64,000 nucleotides of DNA from JAUWCL01 sp964599375 (GCA_964599375.1 CAZREW010000004.1:124001-188000), one strand, 5' to 3'. Shown: positions 53,576-62,932, numbered from the stretch's first letter. Translations and numbers: made by a program. Notes: a model not told the origin generated them from the sequence alone.

Positions 53576-54643
53576 ATGAACGTCGCGATATCGAAGAAGG
53601 TGCTGGTCGCGATGAGCGGGGGAGTCGATTCCTCCGTCGCCGCGCTGTTGCTCAAGCGCGAGGGATACGGCGTATCCGGGATCACGATGTGCATCGAGGC
53701 CGGGCCTGCGGCTGGCGCAAGGAAGTGCTGCAGCCCCGGGGACATCACCGACGCGCGCAGGGTCTGCAGGGAACTCGGGATAGGGCATCATGTCCTTTCG
53801 ATGAGCGGGGAGATGGAGAAGAGGGTGATCAGGCCGTTCATAGAGGAGTACCGCAGGGGCAGGACGCCGAATCCCTGCATACTCTGCAACGAGCATATAA
53901 AGTTCCGGGCGCTGGTCGACCGCCTGGCCGCCTCGGGGTCGGACCTGCTCGCCACGGGGCACTACGCGAGGATCGTCGATCAGGGGGGAGTGCCGGCACT
54001 CGCCAGACCGAAGGACCGCTCGAAGGACCAGACATATTTCCTCTACTCGGTCGACCGCGCCAGGCTTGGCCGCGTGATCTTCCCGCTGGGGGACCTTATA
54101 AAGGATGAGGTAAGGGGAATCGCGTCGGAGGCCGGGCTCAAGGTGTCTGAGAAGCCGGAGAGCCAGGACGTCTGCTTCTGGCCCAAGGGGGGGGGTGCGG
54201 CCTTCTTCGAGAGCAGGGGGCTGGGATCCGAACCGGGCGACATCGTGTCCATTGACGGAGCGGTCATCGGCAGGCATTCCGGGATATTCAACTATACGAT
54301 AGGCCAGAGGCGCGGGCTCGGGATAAGCGCCCCGGATCCGCTGTACGTGCTGTCGATCGATCCCGTGTCCAATACGGTCGTAGCGGGAAAGGAGAAGCAT
54401 CTCTATTCGAGCAGCCTGACTGCGACACCCGTGAACTTCCTCCCCGGCGAGACCGGAGGGAGGGCGGAGGCGAAGATAAGGTACGCCCACGGGCCGGAGC
54501 CCTGCGAGTTCAGCCTGACAGGGGATATCCTCGAGGTACGGTTTGACAAGCCTCAGAAGGCGGTCACGCCGGGCCAGTCCGTGGTTCTCTACCGCGACGA
54601 TATCGTAATAGGCGGGGGGATCATCGGCCGTCAGAAGGAATAG
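53576..54643 (+). CDS. mnmA: tRNA 2-thiouridine(34) synthase MnmA
   Basis: This 355-residue enzyme thiolates U34 of Lys, Glu and Gln tRNAs. It has the PP-loop MSGGVDSSVAALLL, the catalytic cysteines in NPCILCN (Cys101) and SQDVCFW (Cys200), GHYARI, DQTYFLY, and the C-terminal beta domains with GQRRGLGIS. No strong ribosome binding site is visible before ATG 53576. It overlaps the convergent PorV-like gene by 13 bases. Confidence 0.95.
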   Translation: MNVAISKKVLVAMSGGVDSSVAALLLKREGYGVSGITMCIEAGPAAGARKCCSPGDITDARRVCRELGIGHHVLSMSGEMEKRVIRPFIEEYRRGRTPNPCILCNEHIKFRALVDRLAASGSDLLATGHYARIVDQGGVPALARPKDRSKDQTYFLYSVDRARLGRVIFPLGDLIKDEVRGIASEAGLKVSEKPESQDVCFWPKGGGAAFFESRGLGSEPGDIVSIDGAVIGRHSGIFNYTIGQRRGLGISAPDPLYVLSIDPVSNTVVAGKEKHLYSSSLTATPVNFLPGETGGRAEAKIRYAHGPEPCEFSLTGDILEVRFDKPQKAVTPGQSVVLYRDDIVIGGGIIGRQKE

Positions 54644-55749
54644 GATACCGAAGCCGAACCCATCACAGTGCTGTCCCGCAAGTCGCTCGTAGTCGACTCG
54701 TCCATCTTCGAGCTTCTGTCATCGAACTTGAACCCTATATCCAGGGTGAACTCCCGGTAGAGGAATCCCGCTCCGAGAGAGAAGTTATTGTATGTACCGT
54801 ATTTATATGAGTGTGTAGTATCAAAGACGACACCTCCCATATATACACGTTCCACCGGCTTTTCGCCCCTGTAATATCCGGCCCTCAGGGCCATCCATGA
54901 TTTTTTCCGCCACTCGACCCCGAGATGCCATGACCGCCTGAACTCGAGGTCGTAATCGTTCACAGCGCTTTTTACATCGTCCTGCAAGATGTTTCTGACA
55001 TCGGCCGTGATGGTAAGCGGATCTGTCGGAAGCCAGGCGATCCCGGCAGTGAGGTTCACGGGAAGTTCTGACAGAAAGGCGACGGTTGTATAGTCGTTGT
55101 AAATGTAGCAGTTCATATCCGAGGAGACCGCGTTGATCAGATCCAGTCCGATGGACAACCGGTCCACGGGGTAGAGAAGAAGGCCGAGATCGAATGTGAG
55201 GCCGTCCCTGTCTCCAAATCTCTCCGAATCGATGTGGGGGGAGAAATGCAGATACTTTCCGGTAAGACCGATATCGAGGCGGGGAAGGATCTTATGAGCG
55301 TAGCAGGCTGTCAGGCAGTGCTCGTAATTGACCGGTCTGTTGGAATAAGTGGTGGTACCTTCCGGCATATAGATATCCCGTTCACCATCTTTGAAAGATT
55401 CCCACCATCCCTTCCCGGTGAGACTGTATGAGATCCCGAACCTGTTTTGGATATAAGAGACAATGAATCCCCTGTCTGTGAAGTTGGGGGCGAATCCCTC
55501 CAGTCCGGATTCGGTGATCTCCCAGGAGTACTGCTGGATATACCCGGAAAGGGAGACGCGTCGGCCCTCGACGCGCATCAGTCCGGCCGGGTTGTAGAAA
55601 AGCGCGTTCTCGTCGTCCGAGAGCGCGGAGAAGGCCTTGCCCATAGACAGGGCGCGGGTACCGTCGTAGAAGTAAGGCTCCTGGGCGATGGTCGGGATCG
55701 TAGAAAGGATAAGCATGACTTCTGACAGCAATAATGATCTGCGAAACAT
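54631..55749 (-). CDS. PorV/OmpP1-like outer-membrane beta-barrel protein
   Basis: This 372-residue protein has a signal peptide (1-23, ending IAQ). The YDGTRALSMGKAFSALSDDENALFYNPAGLM opening is typical of the PorV/FadL-like UPF0164 group, and alternating barrel strands follow to a terminal aromatic (SVSYSF). PorV proteins act with type IX secretion, and other members transport hydrophobic compounds. The window also holds a protein with a type A-like sorting domain. ATG 55749 has AAGGAGGG eight bases upstream. Confidence 0.75.
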   Translation of the reverse strand: MFRRSLLLSEVMLILSTIPTIAQEPYFYDGTRALSMGKAFSALSDDENALFYNPAGLMRVEGRRVSLSGYIQQYSWEITESGLEGFAPNFTDRGFIVSYIQNRFGISYSLTGKGWWESFKDGERDIYMPEGTTTYSNRPVNYEHCLTACYAHKILPRLDIGLTGKYLHFSPHIDSERFGDRDGLTFDLGLLLYPVDRLSIGLDLINAVSSDMNCYIYNDYTTVAFLSELPVNLTAGIAWLPTDPLTITADVRNILQDDVKSAVNDYDLEFRRSWHLGVEWRKKSWMALRAGYYRGEKPVERVYMGGVVFDTTHSYKYGTYNNFSLGAGFLYREFTLDIGFKFDDRSSKMDESTTSDLRDSTVMGSASVSYSF

Positions 55750-55825
55750 GTCTGAATCCCTCCTTTTCACTGTAGCAGGACCACATGATACCACAGGCCC
55801 CGCACATGGATAATTATTTTATCCC

Positions 55826-55878
55826 TTGACAGAAACCGGAAAGTGTTAATTATTTAACATGTGTAATATTTAACATGT
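55826..55878 (+). promoter_or_regulatory. Promoter and operator-like repeats before the BlaI-like gene
   Basis: TTGACA at 55826-55831 is followed 17 bases on by AT-rich sequence (ATTATT) that lies inside the palindrome TGTTAA-TTAT-TTAACA (55844-55859). The 12-base sequence TATTTAACATGT occurs twice, at 55851 and 55867. Such repeats over a promoter fit an autoregulated repressor. They do not match the classical TACA/TGTA bla operator exactly. Confidence 0.5.
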
Positions 55879-55960
55879 TGAGTCGATCCACGATCGATCA
55901 TGCGGGATCGGGAAGGTCCGTGCAGGGACCGCGCTGACTAGGAAAGGAGCGGCCTGCCTC

Positions 55961-56353
55961 ATGAGAAAGGCGCCACAACTCGGAGACCTTACAAGGCGGG
56001 AGAGGCAGATCATACAGATCGTCTATCGCCTCGGGAAGGCCAGCGCGGAGGAGGTCATGGAGGCCCTTCCGGACAAGCCGGTAAACGCGACGGTGCGAAC
56101 GATGCTCGGTGTCCTGGAGGACAAGGGCTTTCTGCGGCACGAGAAACACAAGGGGCGGTTCATCTATTATCCCACTATCCCGCTGACAAAAGCGAGAAAG
56201 GCGGCGCTTTACAACGTCCTCGACACCTTCTACAGGGGGGCAGAGGCGAGCGCCGTGATGTCGATCCTGAAGGAATCTCAGGGGAAGTTCTCTGACGATG
56301 AAGCCGCGTCGATCATCGAGCTGATCGAGAGATCGAGGAAGGAGGGCCGGTGA
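55961..56353 (+). CDS. blaI: BlaI/MecI/CopY-family transcriptional repressor
   Basis: This 130-residue winged-helix repressor has LTRRERQIIQIVYRLGKASAEEVMEAL and the recognition helix NATVRTMLGVLEDKGFL. A dimerisation tail follows, ending LIELIERSRKEG. The family is inactivated by proteolysis through a BlaR1/M56 sensor or by metal. Here the next gene is only a fragment of such a sensor. GAAAGGAG precedes the start. Confidence 0.85.
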   Translation: MRKAPQLGDLTRRERQIIQIVYRLGKASAEEVMEALPDKPVNATVRTMLGVLEDKGFLRHEKHKGRFIYYPTIPLTKARKAALYNVLDTFYRGAEASAVMSILKESQGKFSDDEAASIIELIERSRKEGR

Positions 56354-56354
56354 C

Positions 56355-56537
56355 ATGGAAATCTTTTTCGCGGCGTTCACGCAAGTCTGGAATCTGTCGA
56401 TGATCCATGGAACTGGGATAGGAGAGCCTTCAGTGCTGCCGGACGCGGGGCTTGTGACGCGGACAGAAAAAGCGGCACAAAAATGGAGCGGAGCCGTATT
56501 AAAAAATATAGACGCGGTGGGGGCACTGGGCGTCTGA
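56355..56537 (+). pseudogene. Possible truncated BlaR1/M56 sensor start
   Basis: This 60-codon reading frame starts one base after the blaI stop, where blaR1 genes usually begin. Its opening MEIFFAAFTQVWNLSM resembles the first helix of M56 sensor proteins, but after about 20 residues the sequence becomes unrelated and soon ends. It may be the stump left by a deletion, with dprA now directly behind, or simply an unrelated small gene. Confidence 0.35.
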
Positions 56538-56551
56538 CGAGGAGGATGAGG

Positions 56552-57694
56552 ATGAAGTGTTCTGATGAAACCCGCCACTGGCTCGAAATACTTTCAATCA
56601 GGGGCATAAAGATCACGTCATGGCTGTCGCTCTGCGCGAGGCTGGGGACTGTCCGTGTAGCCGAGATGATCTCGAGCAGATCGGGGCGCAGGGAACTGTC
56701 CCGCCTTATACGCAAGGACGTTGGCGAGCCGGATCACGCAATGATGAGACAGATAGAGATCTTTCTCGAGGACGGCGAGCACGGGGTCCTCTGCCTCTCC
56801 GATCCGGAGTACCCCCAGCTTCTAGCCGAGACGGCGGAGGCTCCGCCTGTCCTCTTTTACAGGGGCGATATCACGAAGACATCAGGTCCGGTGATGTGCA
56901 TCGTCGGCTCCCGCCATGCCAGCAGGCGCGGCATGGTCGTCGCGAGGGAACTCGCCTGGGAACTCTCGAGGCGGGGCTTCCTCGTGGTCAGCGGGATGGC
57001 GCGCGGGATAGACACGGTAGTGCACGACGGGGCGCTCGCCGGCGGAGGCGGCACCTGCGCGGTGCTCGGCTGCGGCATAGACATAGCCTATCCTCCAGAG
57101 AACGCGCCGCTGGCGATGGAGATCGCCAGGCACGGATGCGTCCTCTCCGAGTTTCCCCCAGGCACTCCTCCGATGAAGCATCATTTCCCGATGCGCAACA
57201 GGATACTGAGCGGGATGTCGCTCGGAGTCGTCGTTGTGGAGGCAAAGCTTGCGAGCGGAGCGATGATAACGGCAAGATGGGCCGCCGACCAGGGCAGGGA
57301 GGTATTCGCCGTACCTGGCCCCGTCGAGCAGGAGACATGCCGCGGGCCGCACCGCCTGATAAAGGAGGGGGCCTGCCTGGTCGAGGATGTCGACGACATA
57401 CTCTCAGCCCTGCCTCCCTGCGGGTTCGTAGTGGAGGAGAAGCAGGAGGCCCATCATTACGAAGGGCTCGACCCGGGGAAGGGTTCCCTCGAGGGCGACG
57501 AGAAGAGGATCGTCCTCGCCCTCGACCTCGCCCCGAAACATATTGATGAGCTTGCGCAAATCTGCCATATTTCTTCGACCGTGATCCTGCCGCTTCTCCT
57601 CGACCTGGAGATGCGGGGGATGATCGAATCGTGCGGCGGGGGCACTTATGCGCTCGCCGGGTCGTGGAAAGATAACGCGGCCGGCAATTTCTGA
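56552..57694 (+). CDS. dprA: DNA-processing protein DprA
   Basis: This 380-residue protein has a SAM-like N-terminal region. The DprA Rossmann fold follows, with CIVGSRHASRRG, VSGMARGIDTVVHDGAL, GCGIDIAYPPEN and FPMRNRILSGMSLGVVVVEAKLASGAMITA, and then a C-terminal winged helix. It loads RecA on incoming single-stranded DNA during transformation. ATG 56552 has GAGGAGG six bases upstream; another ATG at 56546 is too close to it. Confidence 0.9.
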   Translation: MKCSDETRHWLEILSIRGIKITSWLSLCARLGTVRVAEMISSRSGRRELSRLIRKDVGEPDHAMMRQIEIFLEDGEHGVLCLSDPEYPQLLAETAEAPPVLFYRGDITKTSGPVMCIVGSRHASRRGMVVARELAWELSRRGFLVVSGMARGIDTVVHDGALAGGGGTCAVLGCGIDIAYPPENAPLAMEIARHGCVLSEFPPGTPPMKHHFPMRNRILSGMSLGVVVVEAKLASGAMITARWAADQGREVFAVPGPVEQETCRGPHRLIKEGACLVEDVDDILSALPPCGFVVEEKQEAHHYEGLDPGKGSLEGDEKRIVLALDLAPKHIDELAQICHISSTVILPLLLDLEMRGMIESCGGGTYALAGSWKDNAAGNF

Positions 57695-57717
57695 ATATTT
57701 CCCGGAATCTCGATGGG

Positions 57718-58848
57718 ATGAGACGCGCAGGCAGCACAATCGTATCCCTCAATCGATGCGCAGCGTACGACCTTGATCTGCTGCGCCGCGTCATATATGA
57801 GGGCCTTGTACCGTTCGGGGGGATGTCAGCTTTTATCTCCCCGGGGGACCGTGTCCTCCTCAAACCAAACCTGCTATCAGCCAGGGATCCTGCCCGGGCG
57901 GTGACGACCCACCCGCTGGTCGTCGAGGCGGTTGCTTCCATCGTCAGGGAGGCGGGAGGGGAGCCTTTCATCGGCGACAGCCCCGGCGGGGCGATACGCG
58001 GGATCCAGAGGGTCTGGGAGAACACCCTGATGAGCGGGATGGCCGAGAGGGCCGGCCTCGAGCTTGTGAATTTCGAGGCGTCCAGCTCGAAGGAGATCGA
58101 CTCCGGCAGGTACAGGCTCTACGTTGCGAAACCGGTACTGGAAGCCGACGTGGTGATCAATCTCCCCAAACTCAAGACACATTCCCTGACGCTTTTCACG
58201 GGCGCGGTCAAGAACATGTTCGGCGTCGTGCCGGGATTCAGGAAAGCGGAGATGCACAAGCTGTTCCCCAAGCCGGCACAGTTCGCCGCGATGCTCGTGG
58301 AGCTGTTCAGCCACGTCAGGCCGGCGTTGAGCATCATGGACGCCGTGCTCTCGATGGAAGGTAACGGGCCGAGCTCGGGGGTGCCGAGGGAGACGGGGCT
58401 CATAGCTGTCTCCGACGACGCGGTGGCCCTCGATTCCGTCCTCTCAGGCGTGATCGGCTTCAGGCCGGGCAGGATAGATACGACGCGGCTGGCCGGGGAG
58501 CGCGGGCTCGGCGTGAGCGACAGGGAGTCTATAGAGGTCACCGGGGATGCTGCCGGCACGGTCATAGAGGACTTCGATCTCCCATCCAATCTCGGGATGA
58601 GGCTGATTCCGGGGGCGCTGGCGCGGATGGTGGCGCCTCTGATGTGGCTTAAGCTCGTGATCGACACAGGGAAGTGCACCGGCTGCGGGATGTGCTTCCG
58701 AAGCTGTCCGGTAAAGACGATCGTGCCGGACGGGGAGAAGTTCAGGGTGGTCCACGACGGATGCGTCCAGTGCATGTGCTGCCACGAGCTATGCCCCGAG
58801 GACGCGGTGGAGATAAAGCTCAGCTGGCTCGCCAGGAAGTGGTCTTAG
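57718..58848 (+). CDS. DUF362 protein with C-terminal double 4Fe-4S ferredoxin domain
   Basis: This 376-residue protein joins a DUF362 domain (about 1-300, with LLKPNLLSARDPARAVTTHP and VINLPKLKTHSLTLFTGAVKNMFG) to two CxxCxxCxxxCP cluster motifs (CTGCGMCFRSCP and CVQCMCCHELCP). DUF362 proteins are widespread redox proteins without a settled reaction. The gene ends directly at the acyltransferase start. Confidence 0.85.
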   Translation: MRRAGSTIVSLNRCAAYDLDLLRRVIYEGLVPFGGMSAFISPGDRVLLKPNLLSARDPARAVTTHPLVVEAVASIVREAGGEPFIGDSPGGAIRGIQRVWENTLMSGMAERAGLELVNFEASSSKEIDSGRYRLYVAKPVLEADVVINLPKLKTHSLTLFTGAVKNMFGVVPGFRKAEMHKLFPKPAQFAAMLVELFSHVRPALSIMDAVLSMEGNGPSSGVPRETGLIAVSDDAVALDSVLSGVIGFRPGRIDTTRLAGERGLGVSDRESIEVTGDAAGTVIEDFDLPSNLGMRLIPGALARMVAPLMWLKLVIDTGKCTGCGMCFRSCPVKTIVPDGEKFRVVHDGCVQCMCCHELCPEDAVEIKLSWLARKWS

Positions 58849-59766
58849 ATGCCCGCTGGAGGATGGAAAGGATTCAGGCACAGGCTCGAGCTCTTCGGGG
58901 TAAAGCTGCTCGGCTCCCTGCCCCTTCTGCTTCCGTACAGGTGGTCGGTCAAGGCCGGCGGACTGATCGGGGCTTTCGCCTTCGACGTAGTCAGGATAAG
59001 GCGCCGGGTCACCCTCGAGAATCTCGAGAGGGCCTTCGGGGACGGGATGACCCGCGCCGAGAGGGTACGGACCGGCAGAGGATCGTACGTGAACTTCACA
59101 AAGTCGATGGTCGAACTCGCCTCTCTGCGCAGGCTGAGCACAGAGAGGCTGCGCGAGCTCGTGCGGATACACGGCAGGGAGAATATCGACGCGGCCCTGG
59201 CCGAGGGCAGGGGCGTCATCGTGGTAACGGGCCATTTCGGCAGCTGGGAACTGCTCGGCGCCTCGGGAGTCGCGCAGGGCATCCCGGTCGATTTCATCGT
59301 GGGGGAGCAGACCAACGGCCTCGTAGACGACTATGTCAACGGGTTGCGGATGTCGGCTGGGATAGGGATCATACCGAAGGGCATCGCGATGCGGGGCGTG
59401 TTCAAATCCCTGAAGAAGAACCGCTCGATCGCCATCCTGTCCGACCAGGACGCGAGAAGGGCGGGTATCTTCGTCGACTTCTTCGGCATCCCTTCATCGA
59501 CGTATCCCGGCGCAGCCCAGTTCGTGCAGAAGACCGGTTGCCCGATGGTGTTCTGTAGCATCGTAAGGCGCGCTGACGAGACTCATGACGTGTGGTTCCT
59601 GCCGGCGATGCACGCGGACCCGGGGGCGGACCGGGACAACGAGGTGCGCCGCCTCACCGCCGCGCATACGAAGGATCTCGAGCAGGCGATCAGGAAGAAC
59701 CCCGATCACTATTTCTGGGCGCACCGCAGATGGAAGACAAAGCCGCCCGCAGGCCCTATTCCTTGA
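58849..59766 (+). CDS. Lipid A biosynthesis-type lysophospholipid acyltransferase (LpxL/HtrB family)
   Basis: This 305-residue protein has the HX4(D/E) acyltransferase motif HFGSWE (His129, Glu134). The NRSIAILSDQDARRAGIFVDFFG segment and a C-terminal RKNPDHYFWAHRRWKTKP are shared with late lipid A acyltransferases. It would add a secondary acyl chain to lipid A or an analogous glycolipid at the inner membrane. It starts at the base after the DUF362 stop and overlaps the convergent DUF3467 gene by 11 bases. Confidence 0.85.
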   Translation: MPAGGWKGFRHRLELFGVKLLGSLPLLLPYRWSVKAGGLIGAFAFDVVRIRRRVTLENLERAFGDGMTRAERVRTGRGSYVNFTKSMVELASLRRLSTERLRELVRIHGRENIDAALAEGRGVIVVTGHFGSWELLGASGVAQGIPVDFIVGEQTNGLVDDYVNGLRMSAGIGIIPKGIAMRGVFKSLKKNRSIAILSDQDARRAGIFVDFFGIPSSTYPGAAQFVQKTGCPMVFCSIVRRADETHDVWFLPAMHADPGADRDNEVRRLTAAHTKDLEQAIRKNPDHYFWAHRRWKTKPPAGPIP

Positions 59767-60091
59767 CCTCAGGATCAACCGGCTTCGCCTGGAATCCAAT
59801 CTGCGAAGCGTCTCTTCCCCCTTGGATCTTGATCTCGCCGAAGTTCTTCTCGTACTGCTCTATCGTCCTCGTAAGGACCGACTGAAGCGATTTTGCCGAC
59901 TGGGGTGTCATTATTATCCTCGAGAAGACCTTGGCCTTCTGCAGTCCCGGAAGCATCCGCGCGAAGTCCAGTATGAATTCGGATGCGGTATTGCCGGTCA
60001 GGACGAAGTTCGAATAGATCCCCTCGGCGGCGGCAGGGTCAAGCTCGACCTGTATCTGCTGCTGGGGATGAGGCTGTTTCTGCATGGTCAT
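59756..60091 (-). CDS. DUF3467 family protein
   Basis: This 111-residue protein has the DUF3467 pattern: IQVELDPAAAEGIYSNFVLTGNTASEFILDFARMLPGLQKAKVFSRIIMTP and then LTRTIEQYEKNFGEI. The family is small, soluble and functionally unassigned. It forms a single-gene unit. Confidence 0.8.
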   Translation of the reverse strand: MTMQKQPHPQQQIQVELDPAAAEGIYSNFVLTGNTASEFILDFARMLPGLQKAKVFSRIIMTPQSAKSLQSVLTRTIEQYEKNFGEIKIQGGRDASQIGFQAKPVDPEVKE

Positions 60092-60206
60092 CCTTTCGTT
60101 TTTACCTTAAGGCCGCACCGGCGCATTATACAGCCCCGGGCTGCCATGCCGCAATAGCGGGGTTTGATCCGGCATCCTGGAGACGCTCAATGAGGCGGCG
60201 CTGTAA

Positions 60207-60235
60207 TTGACATTATGATAATAATTTGATAAAAT
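60207..60235 (+). promoter_or_regulatory. Sigma-70-type promoter before the repeat lipoprotein
   Basis: TTGACA at 60207-60212 and TAAAAT at 60230-60235 are separated by 17 bases in a markedly AT-rich patch. The leader to ATG 60297 would be about 55 bases. Confidence 0.7.
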
Positions 60236-60296
60236 TACTTTGTAAAGTACTATAAGATTGTATCCATTCTCGATCAGATTTCCGGGGGGTGTCCCG

Positions 60297-62003
60297 ATGT
60301 TCAGGAAGCCGATCGTCCTTCTGTGCGCGTGCATGCTCGCAGCGTCAGCCCAGGGTTGCGACAACGAGTGCTGCAGCGTCACTCCCGAGACGAGATACGC
60401 TCATATCGAGCTCTATCCGGGAAGTCTCGACTTCATGGCCGTTCAGGCAGGCCCGCAGCCGGCGCCGCAGAAGGCCTTCCTCTTCAACTCAGGCGGCTCC
60501 TGCCTGAGATGGAAGGTGGTCTCCAGCGATCCGTGGATCGAGTGCCGCCCTGATTCGGGGTTCACGGGGATCTGCGGGGATACGGATACGCTTCGCGTGT
60601 CGGTGAACAGCGGCATGCTCGAAAAAGGGACCCATAAGGGCAGTATATATGTGCAGTCCGACGATGCGGACAACGATCCGGGCCGGATCGCCGTCACCTG
60701 CTCGGTCGTCTCAATCGACGACATATTCCTGATAAAGGACGCCTGGTGGACGGACGAGGTCGATGTCGACTCGAGCGGATGCCCCGAGAGCGCGAAACTT
60801 ACATGGGATGCAGACGTCCTTGACGGCTCGACGCGGGAGGTCAGCGCCCAGGTCTTCTACAGGGCCGAGTGCACGGAGCAGTGGCAGTACTACTACACGA
60901 CCTCATGCTGGACGATATCGGGCGAGGACAGCGACGATACCTATTTCGTGACGGTCGATAACCTGCACCGCGCCGCCTACGAGTTCTCGATCATCCTCTA
61001 CCAGTGCGGCGGCGCCGACCCCGTGGCGAAGCGGGACAGCGAGGACGACAGCGACCTGAAGGACTACTGCCTCGAGTCGCTCGTGACGTATTCGATCTAC
61101 GACGCCTGGTGGGCCGATGAAACAGATGCCGACGGTGACGGATGCAGGGACAGCGGGATGCTCGCCTGGGACGCCGACGTCGACGAGGGACTGACGCGGT
61201 CTGTTCAGGGACACGTCTACTACCGTCCGGTCGGCTCGTATTCCTGGACCTACTACCGCTCGACGGCATGCTACGACATCACGGGGAAAGAACGTGACGA
61301 TTCTTACTTCCTCAGCGTCGAAGGGCTCGAACCGGGAAGGTACGAGTTCATGATCGACCTGTACGAATGCAACGGCCACGGCAAGGCGGCCGAGCGGAGC
61401 TTCGAGACCGACGCCGACCTGGCGGACCAGTGTTTCGACGAGTATGTCCCGCCTCCGACGGGATACAGGATAAGGGACGCCTGGTGGACGGGAAGCGTCG
61501 ACCAGGACGCCGACGGCTACTATGAGAGCCGTACCCTGGTATGGGACCCCGATGTGGACGAGGGGACCGCGGGATCCGTTGTCTCGAAGGTCTTCTATCT
61601 CGTCGTCGGGACCGATGTCTGGATGTACTACGGCCAGACGGAATGCCTGCCTGTAATCGGAACGTCTGTCGCTGATACACTCTCCATGGAGATCTCCGGA
61701 ATAGACCGGGAATGCTACCACTTCGCCATCCTTCTCTACGAATGCGGCGATCTCGAACACGACGTCGCCATATGGCACTATTCCCAGGACGACGACCTCA
61801 GGGAGCAATGCTTCGAACCCGGGGGCGTTCTGGCGTTCCGCCCGGAGATAGGCGCACCCCCGGCGCTGACGGGAAAGAGAAGGGTCGCCGAGGGCAGGGC
61901 CCCGGTGAACCCCTACGGAGGAGTCAAGGAGCCTCGAGGCTCCGGCGCCTCCGGGCCTGCCGCCAGGGAAGGCTTGGGCAGGCCCGCACCCGGCGCGGAT
62001 TGA
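60297..62003 (+). CDS. Lipoprotein with BACON-like domain and three 120-residue repeats
   Basis: This 568-residue protein has a lipoprotein signal (AASAQGC). A BACON-like beta-sandwich follows (about 25-140, with LRWKVVSSDPWIECRPDSG), then three tandem units of about 120 residues. Each unit opens with a DAWWT-type motif and a D-x-D-x-D-G stretch that could bind calcium. The units continue LxWDADVDxG and the VFYR strand, and end with a conserved D-L-x-x-x-C. I recognise no named family for the repeat. The C-terminal 50 residues are Pro/Gly/Arg-rich. It is probably displayed on the cell surface. Confidence 0.7.
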   Translation: MFRKPIVLLCACMLAASAQGCDNECCSVTPETRYAHIELYPGSLDFMAVQAGPQPAPQKAFLFNSGGSCLRWKVVSSDPWIECRPDSGFTGICGDTDTLRVSVNSGMLEKGTHKGSIYVQSDDADNDPGRIAVTCSVVSIDDIFLIKDAWWTDEVDVDSSGCPESAKLTWDADVLDGSTREVSAQVFYRAECTEQWQYYYTTSCWTISGEDSDDTYFVTVDNLHRAAYEFSIILYQCGGADPVAKRDSEDDSDLKDYCLESLVTYSIYDAWWADETDADGDGCRDSGMLAWDADVDEGLTRSVQGHVYYRPVGSYSWTYYRSTACYDITGKERDDSYFLSVEGLEPGRYEFMIDLYECNGHGKAAERSFETDADLADQCFDEYVPPPTGYRIRDAWWTGSVDQDADGYYESRTLVWDPDVDEGTAGSVVSKVFYLVVGTDVWMYYGQTECLPVIGTSVADTLSMEISGIDRECYHFAILLYECGDLEHDVAIWHYSQDDDLREQCFEPGGVLAFRPEIGAPPALTGKRRVAEGRAPVNPYGGVKEPRGSGASGPAAREGLGRPAPGAD

Positions 62004-62107
62004 CGCTTCCGGGACAGGCTGCATCTTTCTGTAACCGTTGAAGGATCACCTCCGACGTATTACCATGATCCCCACCCGTACGATCTCTTCTTGAGGAGGA
62101 TGTACTG

Positions 62108-62932
62108 ATGCGTCTCAGTAACCTTGTCACGCCTCTGCTCGTGATATCCGCTTCTCTTTCCGTGGCCGGCTGCGGGGGCGAGGAGATCGAGAGCCGCTGG
62201 CGCGACCGGGAGATAAAGATCGACGGCCACGCCTCCGAATGGCGGGGGACCGAGCAGTACAGCGATGACAGGAACGGCGTAAGGTTCGCCGTCGCCAACG
62301 ACGGCGAATACCTCTACTTGTGCTTTTCGACATGGAACACTAGGACCCAGCAGCTGATCCTCGGGCGCGGCCTCACCTTCTGGTTCGACGAGGAGGGAGG
62401 CGATAAGAGGGCGTACGGGATAGACTATCCGATGTCGAAAGAGCCCGGGGAGATGCAGGGGCTGCGCGGGACTCATGAACCGTCCTCGCAGGACAGGGCC
62501 AAGGCGATAGAGGAACTGCTCGTCCGCTCCAGGAGCGAGATGGTCGTCGGGAGGACGGAAAAGTCCGATGGACGCTGGATGTTCGTGGAGGACGCGCGGG
62601 ATCTCGGGATAGAAGCGGCGATGGACATCGATGAAAGGATACTCGTCATCGAGATGAAGGTCCCGCTCACCCGAGGCGATGGGCTTCCATTTCCGTCGGG
62701 GATTCCGGAAGGCGGCACGGCCGGTCTCGGCCTGGAGATGAAGAAGATCGATATGAAGGCGATACGGGAGAATATGGAACGGGAGATGCCGCAGGGCGGG
62801 ATGGGCGGGCCCCCGGGGGGCGGGATGTGGGGAGGTGGACGGCCCGGTGGTGGCGGGCCCGGCGGGATGCGCGGGGTGGTGGATCAGGAGATCGAGGCCT
62901 GGGTGAAGGTCAGATTGGCGAAGGCGCCATGA
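62108..62932 (+). CDS. Lipoprotein with CBM9-like domain and Gly/Pro-rich tail
   Basis: This 274-residue protein has a lipoprotein signal (SVAGC). A CBM9/DOMON-like sandwich follows (about 30-220, with IKIDGHASEWRGTEQYSD and VANDGEYLYLCFSTWN), then a Gly/Pro/Met-rich linker (about 230-260). The N-terminal motif is like that of the DUF5916 protein at 44.6 kb. GAGGAGG lies before the start. The stop overlaps the next gene by four bases (ATGA). Confidence 0.7.
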   Translation: MRLSNLVTPLLVISASLSVAGCGGEEIESRWRDREIKIDGHASEWRGTEQYSDDRNGVRFAVANDGEYLYLCFSTWNTRTQQLILGRGLTFWFDEEGGDKRAYGIDYPMSKEPGEMQGLRGTHEPSSQDRAKAIEELLVRSRSEMVVGRTEKSDGRWMFVEDARDLGIEAAMDIDERILVIEMKVPLTRGDGLPFPSGIPEGGTAGLGLEMKKIDMKAIRENMEREMPQGGMGGPPGGGMWGGGRPGGGGPGGMRGVVDQEIEAWVKVRLAKAP

